Source: Heterodera schachtii (Eukaryota > Nematoda > Chromadorea > Rhabditida > Heteroderidae). From it: a stretch of DNA of 64,000 nt. Location: assembly GCA_023374025.1 (NCBI GenBank), contig SIJG01000018.1, positions 1,474,175 to 1,538,174 of the forward strand, written 5' to 3'. Below are positions 1 through 10,012 of this stretch, in pieces; the stretch's first letter is position 1; every line of letters begins with the position of its first letter. The position numbers and the translations under genes are program-made. A model generated the notes under the pieces. The model was not told where the DNA came from. It saw only the letters and a program-made list of their open reading frames with translations, and did not search any database.

Positions 1-224
1 GCCGCCGGGAAAATTTTTGAAATTTTGTATGCGTTTCGCTAAGGAAATGCAATTTTAAAAATTTTCCCCTTCGTTACGACCCCCCTCTCCACGGCGACCC
101 GCCCGCTCCACGACGCCCCCTCTCTTTTACAGCCGCCCCCTTACGACGAACGAGGGGGAGGGTGTCCGAGGCCTCTTACGACGAGGGGGGGGGGGGTGTG
201 TCGAGACACCCCTTGTACATGTAT
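1..224. repeat. GC-rich transposon fragment at window edge
   Basis: The first bases are the end of the GC-rich core motif (GCCGCCGGGA) found in most hAT-like elements of the window. After it come C-runs and G-runs spaced by ACGACG/ACGACC words, ending near 215. This is the composition of the subterminal arrays seen in bounded elements elsewhere. No coding potential is visible. The left limit lies outside the window, so the family cannot be named. Confidence 0.5.
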
Positions 225-955
225 GATCACGATCCCGGTTTTGTTAGTCCCGGTCCCGGCGGGACTGAATAAGCACTGGTAAGAATGGGGGTCTGGTGAG
301 AAAAGAAGGGAATTGATGAGGAATGAGAAATTTTTGAGAAAAAAATTAAATTATTTATTTTTTTCTTTACATTATTTCAATTAAATTTAATAATAATAAA
401 TATTTCAGCTTAAAAATTATTATTTTTTCTTTTTTAAGCAGCCTAACACCACAAATTAACCTAATATTTGGTCATTTTTGACAAATTCTGTTAACATATT
501 CCATTCAAAATTTAAAAATTTTTCTGGCGGCGCCTATCGGCACCGCCGGACCCCGCCCCCTCCCAATGTTCCTAAAAAGTTTCTTGAAAAAACAGCACCA
601 CAAAGAGGTTTTTAAAGCAAAAAATTTAAGAGATTGTTAATTTATTAAAAAAAAATCCAATTTTAGGACTCAGAAAATTCCAATATTTCCTCCACCCGAA
701 ATGAAAATTTTTAAAAATTTTCCAGAGAATAATAGAAAAATTCTTCGAATTCCTCCTCCAAACGAAAATTAAAAAATTTTATGGGTACATTTTTGAATAT
801 TGGCAATTTTCGTAACAAAGTGCACTCAAATTTTCAAATTTTTTCAAAAAAATTTCACTTGGGAAAAGTCCCGGTTGGTCCCGGTCCCGACTTTTCTGGT
901 CCCGGCAAGTCCCGGTCCCGGTTTTTGTCAAAATTCCCGGTCCCGCTCAACTCTA
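225..955. mobile_element. 5' truncated copy of the hAT-like element at 47202-48079
   Basis: From the CCCGGTCCCGG words at about 243 onward this segment is colinear with 47320-48079. It shares the segment around GCACTGGTAAGAATGGGGG, the core palindrome (526-549) and a right end CCCGGTCCCGCTCAACTCTA closing at 955. The full copy has the same right terminus. The left terminal repeat is missing and replaced by the unrelated GC-rich DNA of 1-224, so no target duplication can be checked. A roughly 90-bp tRNA-like insert present in the full copy is absent here. Confidence 0.75.
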
Positions 956-1020
956 CTTTTTAATGATGAAAGAGGTTTATGAAAGAGAAGAAAATAACTG
1001 TAAAGAAAATGGGTTAAAAA

Positions 1021-1658
1021 TGCCAAATATAATTTTAGTTTTCAGTCTTAAAGAAAATTATGATAAAAGGCGGTACACTATTCCAAGATGTAATGAGGTG
1101 GAGCAGTTGTAATTTGTGATGCCAATGACGAAATTCCGCTTGCAAGAATAGAGGTCTACCCAAAAGGTGAAAAACAATTAAAAAATATTTATCCGTTAGA
1201 CAAATGTGTAGACCAAATGTGTTATCCTTTATTATATCCAATGAGTAGCGAAGGATTTAATGTAAATATCAAAGATTTAAATGGAAAAAAATTTCTTTGT
1301 GTGACTATACCAAATTTTAATTATTTTTTTGAGAAAATGGTAATTTTTTCCCTCATTTTTACGCCAAAAAACTCGCAATAAAAGATGGGGCTAAAGTTTA
1401 TATTCATAGAATATTTTCCTGTCCCATTAAAAAAGACACCAATTTCCAGTGCGTTTGGCTTTTGCAGCAACATTTATTAAGGGTCAAGGTGCAACCTACC
1501 AAAAAATTGGAATAGATTGGACACGTCAAAGTTTTTCACATGGCCAAACCTATGTGGCTTTATCATGGGTTGGATCGTGGCAAGAAATAAAAATTAAATT
1601 ATCAAATGAAAACATTGATAGAAAAGTTGATGACATTGTTAGAAAAGAAATTTTATAG
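1021..1658 (+). pseudogene. Helitron Rep/helicase relic (internally deleted)
   Basis: Two separate pieces of a Helitron transposase are readable. At about 1065-1330 a frameshifted stretch reads RRYTIPRCNEV, then DANDEIPLARIEVYPKG and LDKCVDQMCYPLLYPM. These resemble the Helitron-like N-terminal region that precedes the Rep nuclease. At 1449-1658 an open frame reads RLAFAATFIKGQGATYQKIG and FSHGQTYVALSWVGSW. This is the C-terminal motif block of Pif1-type helicases (consensus RLAYAMTINKSQGQT and FxxGQLYVALSRV). The Rep active site and most of the helicase, including the Walker motifs, are missing between the two. The usual KSQGQT and LSRV residues are altered to KGQGAT and LSWV. The copy is dead, with at least one frameshift and a large internal deletion. 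Family assignment is firm from the two motif blocks; the boundaries are not. Confidence 0.85.
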
Positions 1659-2269
1659 TATTTTTTGATAAGTTATTAAATAAATTTAAAAAAAAAATAA
1701 ATATTAATACAATTATTTTCTAGAGAAGCCTTAAAATTTTTGGTTTTTAAAAGAGCCATTAAAGGTAAGTTAATCGCTGTATATGAAGCGGTACAGCGTA
1801 TGGTAGGGCGGGACACAAATTGTCCCCCTCTAACTATCATTTGAGCTTCCGGCTCTTTTGGTGCCCATTGCTTTGGTGCGTTCCCGTCGCGGGTGCCTTA
1901 GTAAGCTTTTGTTACTGAAGCAAAATCCAAAGCATAGAAATAAGAGCGTTTGGCGCCGCGAAGCGGCGCCTAAACGCTCGTTACTTTTTATTTCTTTGTG
2001 AGCATTTAATAAAACTTTCATATTCTCGCTCGTAGTGACTTTCCATCGCCAAACATATGAATATTTTTTAAATTTTTGTCGTCTGAATAAATGTCAGTAG
2101 TCAATTTACGTAATTTGATGGATTTATTTCCGTTAAAAAATTTCGCATGAATTTTCATATTGCGCGTATTATAGCATTAATACGAAGCATGAATTTCATG
2201 TGTTTTCATGTGATTATCCGATTAAACACGGAAAAACCCCTTCACCAACATATCATCAGCATTACGTAA
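1659..2269. other. Non-coding stretch with a strong GC-rich hairpin
   Basis: No gene is visible. At 1944-1979 there is a hairpin with 16-17 bp arms (left arm GAGCGTTTGGCGCCGC, loop GAA, one unpaired A in the right arm). It lies about 300 bp downstream of the Helitron helicase relic and could be the element's 3' subterminal hairpin, but no clear CTRR end follows at the usual distance. Upstream, at about 1810, GGACACAAATTGTCC is a short palindrome. From 2100 on the sequence becomes AT-rich and contains repeated TTTCATGTG words. Confidence 0.5.
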
Positions 2270-2275
2270 TCATCG

Positions 2276-2290
2276 CATATAAATATATTG
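2276..2290 (+). promoter_or_regulatory. TATA-like box upstream of the three-repeat secreted-protein gene
   Basis: CATATAAATATATTG lies about 100 bp before the chosen start codon at 2387. It is the best TATA-like word in the upstream region, but AT richness makes chance matches common. Confidence 0.25.
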
Positions 2291-2386
2291 AAATTCTGTA
2301 GCAATCAATTAAATTAAGCAATAATAATAATAATAATATATTTTGGTAATTATTAAAATTACCATTTTAATATCGCCCCCATAAAA

Positions 2387-5300
2387 ATGAATTTATTTCT
2401 TACCCCAGCAATTTTTCTTGTTTTATTTTATTTCGTTTTTATTTCAAATGTAAAATCATTGGTAAGTTTTGATTTTTTACGTAGCCAAATAATCTTTGTA
2501 AATTTCTCATTTTCCCAAATTATAAGGTTATCAAATTTTTGACCAAATTTTATACCATTTTTTCAAAATTTTAGTTCACCTTTTTTAAGGCATTTTTAAT
2601 TAAGATGGTTTGACCAACATAAATAATTGGCGGTTTTTAAGAAAAAATCAATGTAATTTTTTGAGTTGATTTGGTCCGCCGAAAACAGAACCTGTTTCAA
2701 TGACACACTTAAACCGAAAACGACTAACCCCATTAAAAGTTAATGGTTTTAATATTTTTATAATTGAAACATTTTTAAATCCTTTAACTTTTATTTTCAA
2801 AATTTGATAGGTTTTAAAATGACTGGCCAAAAAAATTAAATTTTTTTCATTAATGACCATTTAATTTTGTAGCAGACTGTACAACAACTCGAAGATGAAG
2901 CAATGGTTGCATTTGCAAAGGATCGCACAGTTTTTGATGAATTTTGTGCGACTCAATGGTTAACCATTGACCGTTACAATGACAATTTGGCACAAAAATA
3001 TGAAACTTATCTTGGCGTTTTGTACTTCATTAAAACAAATTGGCAATGCGAGAAAGTCGTTGACAAATTGGTGAAGGAAGAGGTAATGGACACTAATTAA
3101 TTGACAATTAATTAATTGGCGCTGGGATTTGTAATTTCAACGACAACAATTTTATTCTTCGGACCATTTTCTAATTTTATTCCAATTAAGTGCATTTCTT
3201 AAAAACTATATTAAAGATAAGATTTACTGTAAAGTAATTAGCTCTTTTGTTTGTTAAGACCAACAGTGATGATGATGTGAATGACGTGAAGGAATGTGGT
3301 ATTTACCGTAAGCATGTGATCATACTGTACGAATATTTGTTTCGGGAATACGCTCGACAGAGTGTAAAAGGTTTTGGAAATGATCATTTATCTTAAATAC
3401 TAATTAAAAATATTCATTGATTTCACAATGTTACTTTTAAGCAGCTGATCCCGACTTGGCGGAACAAATTCCCATTGTGGAGAAGCCGATCGTAAAATTT
3501 GCCTACCATGAACGAGGATGGGGCGTACTGTACCGAAATGCGGGCACTCTGATTGACCTTATGCTAAGTCTGTGTCAAATTTGGCGCTTCTTCTTTGATC
3601 AGTCGTATCGGAGAACATTCAAAAGCAAAAGCGATTGTTGGCTTGCCTATCATCGAATTCAAAAACCGAACTTTGTTAACCAAGAATCACTGGAGAAGAA
3701 ATATGGCGTTGAATTGGACAATTTGAATCGGACAGAATTTTTGTACAACACCAAAAATTTGAAAATAAGTGCCAATTCAAATTTTGACAATTCGTATCTC
3801 CGTCGCCGTAAAATTTTTGATGGAAATATGGCGAAATTTTTGGAAAAAGTGGAAACAAATGCCAAACTGAGTTTGACAGAATCGAAGGGCGTAATTGAGC
3901 AGCTGTTGGAAATGCCATTCTATCACCTTTTACAAGCGGTAATTAAACGATTTTTTGCTAATCAACTTTATAAAAAATTAAATTAGCGCAGGGTTACCCT
4001 TTGTCCTTATTTGTAAGATTTAGCTCCAAATCTTACAAATTTTAAATATCCTTATATGTAAGACTTATTTTAGCCTTATTTTTTGGATTCAGAGAGAAAT
4101 TTAGATTTTAAAGGATAATTTTTGAAAGAAATGTTTTTTGAAGCGAATTTATGCAAAATCTTAACAAGATTCAGTTAAATATGGATCAGGCTCCAGGTCC
4201 AGGCCATTTTTCGGCAACCTGGGTTTTTCCTGGACCTGGATTTTCGCCGCGCCTTAAAAATTCTTATTCTCTTAAAAATTGGCTCAAAACCGTAAAATTT
4301 TGTCATTTTTTGAACAAAATCGTTAAGAAATCGCATTAAAGATTACAAAAATTTCCATGGTGGTGCCTATTAGAGGTGCGCCGTGACTCACGGTCACGGT
4401 TGCCCTGAATTTCACGGGTTTTTCGATCATGGTCACGGCACGATTCACGGGGTCAATTCACGGTTTTTCCGTGAATAATTTACACTGGAAAATTGAAATT
4501 TCAGACTTGCATATTGTTTTCATTAAAAATTTGGTCATTTTTTGGGCACCGTTTGCTAAGAAACAGAGCAAAAGTTTCAAAAATTTCCCCCGCGCCTATC
4601 GCACCGCCGGACTCTCTTCCCTCACCCATACCCAAAAATTTTTCGGAAAAGTACGCCGAAAAATTTTTGTTAAAGATCTGGTTTTTTGATTCTGAATGCA
4701 TTGAAAACAAATTGCTTATGTTTTCCACAAAATTGTTAAAATCGATTTTCGGAAATGTATAAATTTCTCATTTCTAAGCCTGAATTGCTCAGAAAAATAG
4801 TTGGCGGCGAGAAATATGTTGCTAATGCTTGATTTTGTTGAATAAAAATGCGATTTAAAGTTCTGGTAACGTGTTTTAAAAAATGTCCTTATTTGACCCA
4901 AACATTTTATTTTTGACCAGCGATGTACTTATTTCGGGAAATTTTCAAGGGTAACCCTGATTTAGCGTGTCATGAAACTTTGATGCAAATTTAATTTTTT
5001 AAATTTTTAATTCCACTTTTTGGGTTGAAATTTTATTTTAAGTCTCTAATTAGTGAACAATTGGTTAACCCCCTAAAAATATTTGGAGACTTAAAATGGG
5101 AATTTTCCCCAAATGAGCCGTTTTTCCCGAGTTAAGATTAATGACAACGCATTTCTTTCATTTGTCAAAGACAAAAGCAAATTTGAAAATTTATGCAATA
5201 AATTTGGACCAAATTATTTGTTGAAATATGCAACTTTTAAATTGGCGAAACGGAACGGAAAATTAACTTTTGAGGAGACAAAAAAATATTTGGCCAAACA

Positions 5301-7206
5301 TTTTGAAGCTTTCCTTGGCATTTTGTCTTTGGTGGGAGAGAAATGGAAATGTGCCAATTCTGGTTTTTATTTGGATGAATGTGTTAAATATCGCAAATAT
5401 TTTGATATTTTACACGAATATTTGCTGCAAGAATATATCGGCGGAGGTTATTTTATAAATTCTATCTTAATTCATTTAAAAAACCAATACCTGAAATTAA
5501 AAAAATGACTCTAAAATTGCTAAAAAAATTCACAAAATAAAAGAGTTTTTTTTTAATTTAAGGGTTTTGATTCGTCCAAAATTTCTTCGAATTTGAGTTC
5601 TCTCGAGTCTTACTGCTAAGGGTCAAATGCATTTTAAACATTTCTCCTAACGAAATGTTTTATTTTTATAATTTTTAAATATGCAACAAATAATTTTCAA
5701 TGTTTAAAATTAATTATATACGCTAATATAATTTAAATAATTGGAAAGATTTTTAAGCGCAAAATTCCAAGGAATTAAGCCAATTTTCCATTGTGCGGCC
5801 AATTTTTCAGCTTGGCAGTGAAAACAAAATTGATTCATTAATTGATGTGTTGAATGGACTTGTCCATGCCGCTGCGTTTTTTTCTGATTCGGAATACGCA
5901 AAAGAATACAATTCGAAATTCGAACAATTTACGAAAAAATGGCCGGAGCTAAAGTTACAAAATGCCAAAGAATTCAAATTGGCAGAGGAAACATTTGGCC
6001 AAAAAAATGCAGAAAATGTTAGCGGAAGAAAAGAAACAGATGCGATAAATTCGTTGGCTGAACTTCGTCAGAAATTTGATGAAATGTTAAATGATCAGCA
6101 ATTAAGTGTGCAATTTGTTGAAAATGAAAGCATTTGGAATTGGCTTTCTGCTGCCAAAAATAACACAAAGGTATAAAAATTATTAATTCTTCGCCGTTTC
6201 GTAAAAAAAACTGTCAATTTTCATTACAATTTAACCAAATAATTAGCGTTAAAGCTCAAAAGCCCAAAAATTTATGGCATTCTTTTTTATTTGGCAGTTA
6301 TGTACGAACTAATTAGTATAATTTTTTTAAATTTAATTTGACCGAATTCAGCTTGATGACGTCATGCTTCTCACATTTTTGAAAGATCGAACGGAATTTG
6401 AGCAATTGTGTAAAAAATTAGAGACACAAAAGCTTCTAAAAAACATTGAATTGGTCGCACACCGTAGGGGCAATGGTGTGTACGATATTGAAGGTACTGT
6501 AGAATATTTGGCACAAAAATACCGCGATTATTTTGGCGCTGTGTCAATGATGAGAGAGAAATGGCAATGTGACAAAATTGAGCAGGAAAAAAGGCAGAAA
6601 GAATGTGAACGATTTAAGAAATATTTGACAATTTTGTATAAACATTTGTTCAACGTGTACATTGAAGGTTGGAAATTTAAAAATAATTTAAATATTTAAA
6701 AAATATTTGTTTTTTGAAATTAAAAAAATTTTTATTAAAAAAACTCTAAAATTAAAGTTTCTGATCCCGAATTGGCGCAACAAATTGCCGCGGTAAGGCC
6801 AAATTTCCAAATTGCCAACTCGAAAAAGGCTGCAACAATTGTCGATGTTTTGGATAGTTTGTGCCAAATTTGGGCCTTTTCTTTCGGCACGAAAAATGGC
6901 GAAAAAAACGAAAATAAATTGGAAAATTTATTCAAAAATTCATTTGAACTGAAATTGCTAAATGAGAAGGAATTGGAAAATGAGAAGCCAACATTTGGGC
7001 AAAAAATTGAAGAAATTGTTGACCAAATGAACATTCCTGAGGGTTTTAAGCAAATAATTAAGGGCACCAAAACAAATGGAGAAAAGGGAAAAAGCGATTT
7101 GGAAGAAAGGGAAGGGCATTTTGGAGCAAATGAAAGCCGAGTAAAGTCATTACGGGAGCAATTTGAAGAAAAGATGAGCGAAATGACAAAAGATCGAAAA
7201 ATATGA
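2387..7206 (+). CDS. Secreted protein of three tandem repeat units (unrecognised family)
   Basis: I do not recognise this family. Model: exons 2387-2461, 2873-3082, 3259-3370, 3442-3938, 5137-5446, 5758-6170, 6352-6667 and 6758-7206; about 793 aa. Exon 1 is 25 codons, MNLFLTP followed by a hydrophobic run ending FISNVKSL, a signal peptide, with a GTAAGT donor. Three homologous units follow. Half a has a KDRxxFExLC start, an EKWxC motif and an ECxxYRKxxxIL block, so three spaced cysteines are conserved. Half b has SDPELAQQI, VRPNFQ, IDVLxSLCQIWAF and a charged helical tail with RExFEEKM. Every a/b junction is split in the same phase (G|NN), and each unit joins the next in phase 0 with a GT donor (3939, 6171). 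Only one signal peptide exists, which favours one gene over three. Unit 1 has an extra intron in half a. The weakest join is 3938/5137, where a hAT-like element fills the intron. Alternative: three adjacent paralogues with lost first exons. A secreted, duplicated protein fits an effector, but nothing proves it. Confidence 0.7.
3989..4959. mobile_element. hAT-like non-autonomous element in an intron
   Basis: The ends are inverted: CAGGGTTACCCTT at 3989 and AAGGGTAACCCTG ending at 4959. The flanking 8-mers are AATTAGCG (3981-3988) and ATTTAGCG (4960-4967), matching at 7 of 8. The CAGGG start and 8-bp duplication are the hAT signature. Inside are subterminal CCTTATTTG words, a CCAGGTCCAGG patch near 4190, and a second element start, TAGAGGTGCGCCGTGAC at 4371, with CACGGTCACGG words and its own core motif at 4592. 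That second element looks nested in the first one's core. It carries no transposase. Removing the element would leave a host intron of about 220 nt. Confidence 0.82.
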
Positions 7207-7934
7207 ATTTCAAGGGATGGAAAATTAAGGAAAATAAAGCAAAGTAAAATTGTATTTATATATTTGTGTTTAATTGGTCTGTCAAATGTGTTTTATGTTT
7301 TTCAATGGCATTCTTTCTTTAAGCACTTTTTGTTTCCTTTTTTTTGTCTTTTTGTATTTTTGTAATAATTTAATAATTATTCTTTTTAATAAAAATATCT
7401 CTAATAATATTTCATGATTCTCTTTAATTTATGTCAAAATCGCGTCTGCCCCCTCCCCTTTTCCGGCTTTTTTGTTGCAACAGATTTTCAATTAGCTTAT
7501 CAGCTTTTAAATCAAGATCGAAGCTCCGACCAGTTTAGACCAAGTTTTGATTGGATCATTTTTAAGGAATCGGACAGTTCTTTTGTTTCTTCTTTTTTTG
7601 ATAATGCTAATTCCGATTAAATGTCTTTATTTCGGAGCACATCCCTTTATATATATATATTTTTTTTAAGAGAATTTATAATGAATCGCAAAATAGTACT
7701 TCATTTTTCAATTTCTCTGCCGATTTGCAGTTGGGAAATTTGTTAAAAAAGATGCCAAAATTCCAAATTCTTTTTACTCTTTTTATTTGAAAAAATTATT
7801 TAAAACTTTTCTCTTTGTTTTTTTCTTATTTAAGTGAATTCTAAAATTATCAATGCTTGTTTTGATTAAGTTAACGAAAGAGAAAAAATGCATTAAAAAT
7901 TGACTATTTAATTGCTTTCAAATGGGACCCTTTC
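7207..7934. other. Downstream region of the secreted-protein gene, AT-rich
   Basis: Probable 3' UTR and intergenic DNA. AATAAA-like words (AATAAAAATATC near 7390) are candidate polyadenylation signals. A short open frame at 7414-7617 has a composition unlike the adjacent gene and no homologous features. I call no gene here. Confidence 0.4.
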
Positions 7935-8053
7935 GCTTACGACCATACCACGTTGAAAGCACACCATCCCGTCCGATCTGGCAAGTTAAGCAACGTTGGG
8001 CCTTCTTAGTACTTGGAACGGAGACGTCCTGGGAATCGAAGGTGTTGTAAGCT
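7935..8053 (+). rRNA. 5S ribosomal RNA
   Basis: The 119-nt segment begins GCTTACGACCATACCACGTT and ends GTTGTAAGCT, as in nematode 5S genes. The ends can pair (GCTTACGAC with GTTGTAAGC). The internal promoter region is intact, with AAGTTAAGCAACGTTGGG and the TACTTGGAACGGAGACG stretch, and a T-run follows directly as a Pol III terminator. It is preceded by AT-rich DNA, not by another 5S unit, so it is not part of a long visible array. Confidence 0.95.
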
Positions 8054-8273
8054 TTTTTCTTTTTTTTAAATTTTTATATTGGAAAGAAAAAGAATTAATT
8101 TTTTTTTTGTTGAATTCATCTGCTCAACATTATATGTTTTTATAACTTTTTATTCTGTATAAAGATCTATTTTTCTTCACTTAATAACACTTTTTGTTGT
8201 CTCAGAAAGTGAGAAAAAATAAATAAATAATTAAATTGTTAAAATGTATGATGAAAAGTGAACAAAATTTTTT

Positions 8274-8359
8274 CCCGTCCGATCTGGCAAGTTAAGCAAC
8301 GTTGGGCCTTCTTAGTACTTGGAACGGAGACGTCCTGGGAATCGAAGGTGTCGTAAGCT
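8274..8359 (+). pseudogene. 5' truncated 5S rRNA copy
   Basis: This copy is nearly identical to the intact 5S gene from its 34th base to the 3' end but lacks the first 33 nt. It retains the internal promoter and a T-run at the end. One difference is GGTGTCGTAAGC instead of GGTGTTGTAAGC. The downstream spacer, with CTGCTCAACATTA, also matches that of the first copy, so the unit arose by a ~306-bp tandem duplication. It may be transcribed but cannot fold the terminal helix. Confidence 0.88.
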
Positions 8360-8500
8360 TTTTTAAATTTATCCTTTTTAATTTTTATAGTGGAAAAAGA
8401 ATTAATTTATTTGTTGAATTTATCTGCTCAACATTACATATCTAATAACTTTTTTTGTATCAACATCTTTTTTTAAGCAATTTATTTATTTTTCTCACTT

Positions 8501-8607
8501 TACGGGAAGAATTTGAAGAAAATGAGCGAAATGTTAAAAAATCGAAAAATATATAATTTAATAATATTCTTTTTAATAAAAATATCTCTAATAATATATA
8601 AAATTTC
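8501..8607 (+). repeat. Displaced duplicate of the 3' end of the three-repeat gene
   Basis: TACGGGAAGAATTTGAAGAA and the GAGCGAAATG that follows match 7151-7190, the last codons of the secreted-protein gene. The text then jumps to a match of 7367-7411 (TTCTTTTTAATAAAAATATC), so about 170 bp are missing. Together with the two 5S copies, this shows that the region between the gene's tail and 8.6 kb was built by duplication. Confidence 0.75.
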
Positions 8608-10012
8608 TTTTTCATTTACCATGCCAAAAACACACACGGCCCTTCACATCTCCAGTTTTTTTTTTTTGCTTTAAATTTTTATTAGCTATTAATGTAAGAC
8701 AGAATCTTCGACAACTTTTCATTGCTGCCCAAATGTAATTAAAACCAGACTCTAACAATAAGGATTAAAAATTTGGACAAAGCTGGTTGAATTTGCTAAA
8801 TTTGAAAAAAATTATGGAATTAAACATTTTGCCAAATGTAACTCTTGAAACAAGGAATATTTAATTCTATAATTTCAAAAATTGATTTTTCTCATTCTTT
8901 CCTCGGGTTTTGTCATTTCAAATTTTATTCAGAATCGATTTCATAAATATTTCTGCTCATCCCCAGCACTTTGCCCTTCGCCCTCTCTAAAAAGCCTTAA
9001 TTTGCACAAGCGTCAGTTCCATTTGATTTTAATGTTTTGGGTGAGACGAAGGGAGCTAATTGTAAGCAAAATTGAAATTTGAAGTGCAAAAAAAGCAGCA
9101 ATTCAGCGAATTTCGAAATCTTTTTAATTTCAATAATTTTTATTCCATAATTCATTTAATTTGTTTGTTTTACGAGACGTTCAGCCATTTTTCGACCAAA
9201 AATTCCTAAAATTAATTTTCGAAAATTTTAGACTGAAAATGAGCGATCGCTATAATTTATAACATAAAGCTTGGTTCTAAAGTTCTAAAAAAATTGAATA
9301 ACTTACAAAATTAATTAATTAAAATTAAAAATATCATATAAAACTATTTAATTTTGTCATTATTGCTGCAGCTACTGTGAAAATTTAAATTACAATTTTA
9401 ATCCATTTTTATTCTCTAAATTTTATTGCCATTTGTCTGCCGCCACTATTTCCATTAATTCGAATCGACCATTCATATGACCCCATAAACCAATGATTCG
9501 GCATAATTGCACGCCTTCTCGTCTTATGATCAGTGCGCCCGCCCCAAAATCTAAATAAATTTTCCAGCCAAATCCAAAAATCCATTCGCCCCCATTTTCG
9601 CCCTCATCGCCCCCCCCCCCCCAATTGCCCCATTTGCGCCTCTCAAAATTATAATTTTATTTTATTTTTTATTCATTTTCATTTTATTTGCTTGCTTCTC
9701 CTCTTCTGCCTCCTCTTCATCTTCTCACTATCATTCATTCCCCTTAATAATTCCACGTAATTTTACAACAAATACATTAGCATTCAAGCATTTTTGGTTT
9801 TGGGGCCCGGAACTTTCGAAATTCATGAAGTATTAATTTATTTTTTTTTTATTTAATTTTTTAATAAATAAAAAGATTTACCCATAATGTTTTTATTATA
9901 AGAATTATTTTCCGTCTCTTTTTATTGAAAACCCTCAAATTCTGATCACATTCATCACTTACTTTTTTCATTGATCAATTGGCTGTAGAAAAGTTTTTTT
10001 TTTTTTACTGAA
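8608..10012. other. Intergenic region before the RASEF-like gene
   Basis: No gene is supported. Pyrimidine-rich and C-rich stretches (9533-9730) give a spurious open frame. The last 250 bp before 10013 are the likely promoter region of the RASEF-like gene, but no distinct element can be named. Confidence 0.4.

Noticed and set aside
1..224. Telomeric or subtelomeric repeat at window edge
   Set aside because: The words are irregular and match transposon subterminal arrays; no regular telomere unit is seen.
1830..2021. Minus-strand frame across the 1944-1979 hairpin
   Set aside because: Coding frame produced by the GC-rich hairpin; no homologous features.
2387..7206. Three independent paralogous genes in tandem
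   Set aside because: Only the first unit has a signal-peptide exon, and the unit junctions have matching phase-0 donors and acceptors. Kept as an alternative, not as the main model.
9533..9760. Open frame with Pro/His start and hydrophobic tail
   Set aside because: It runs through a C-homopolymer and pyrimidine-rich DNA; no splice context or coding character.
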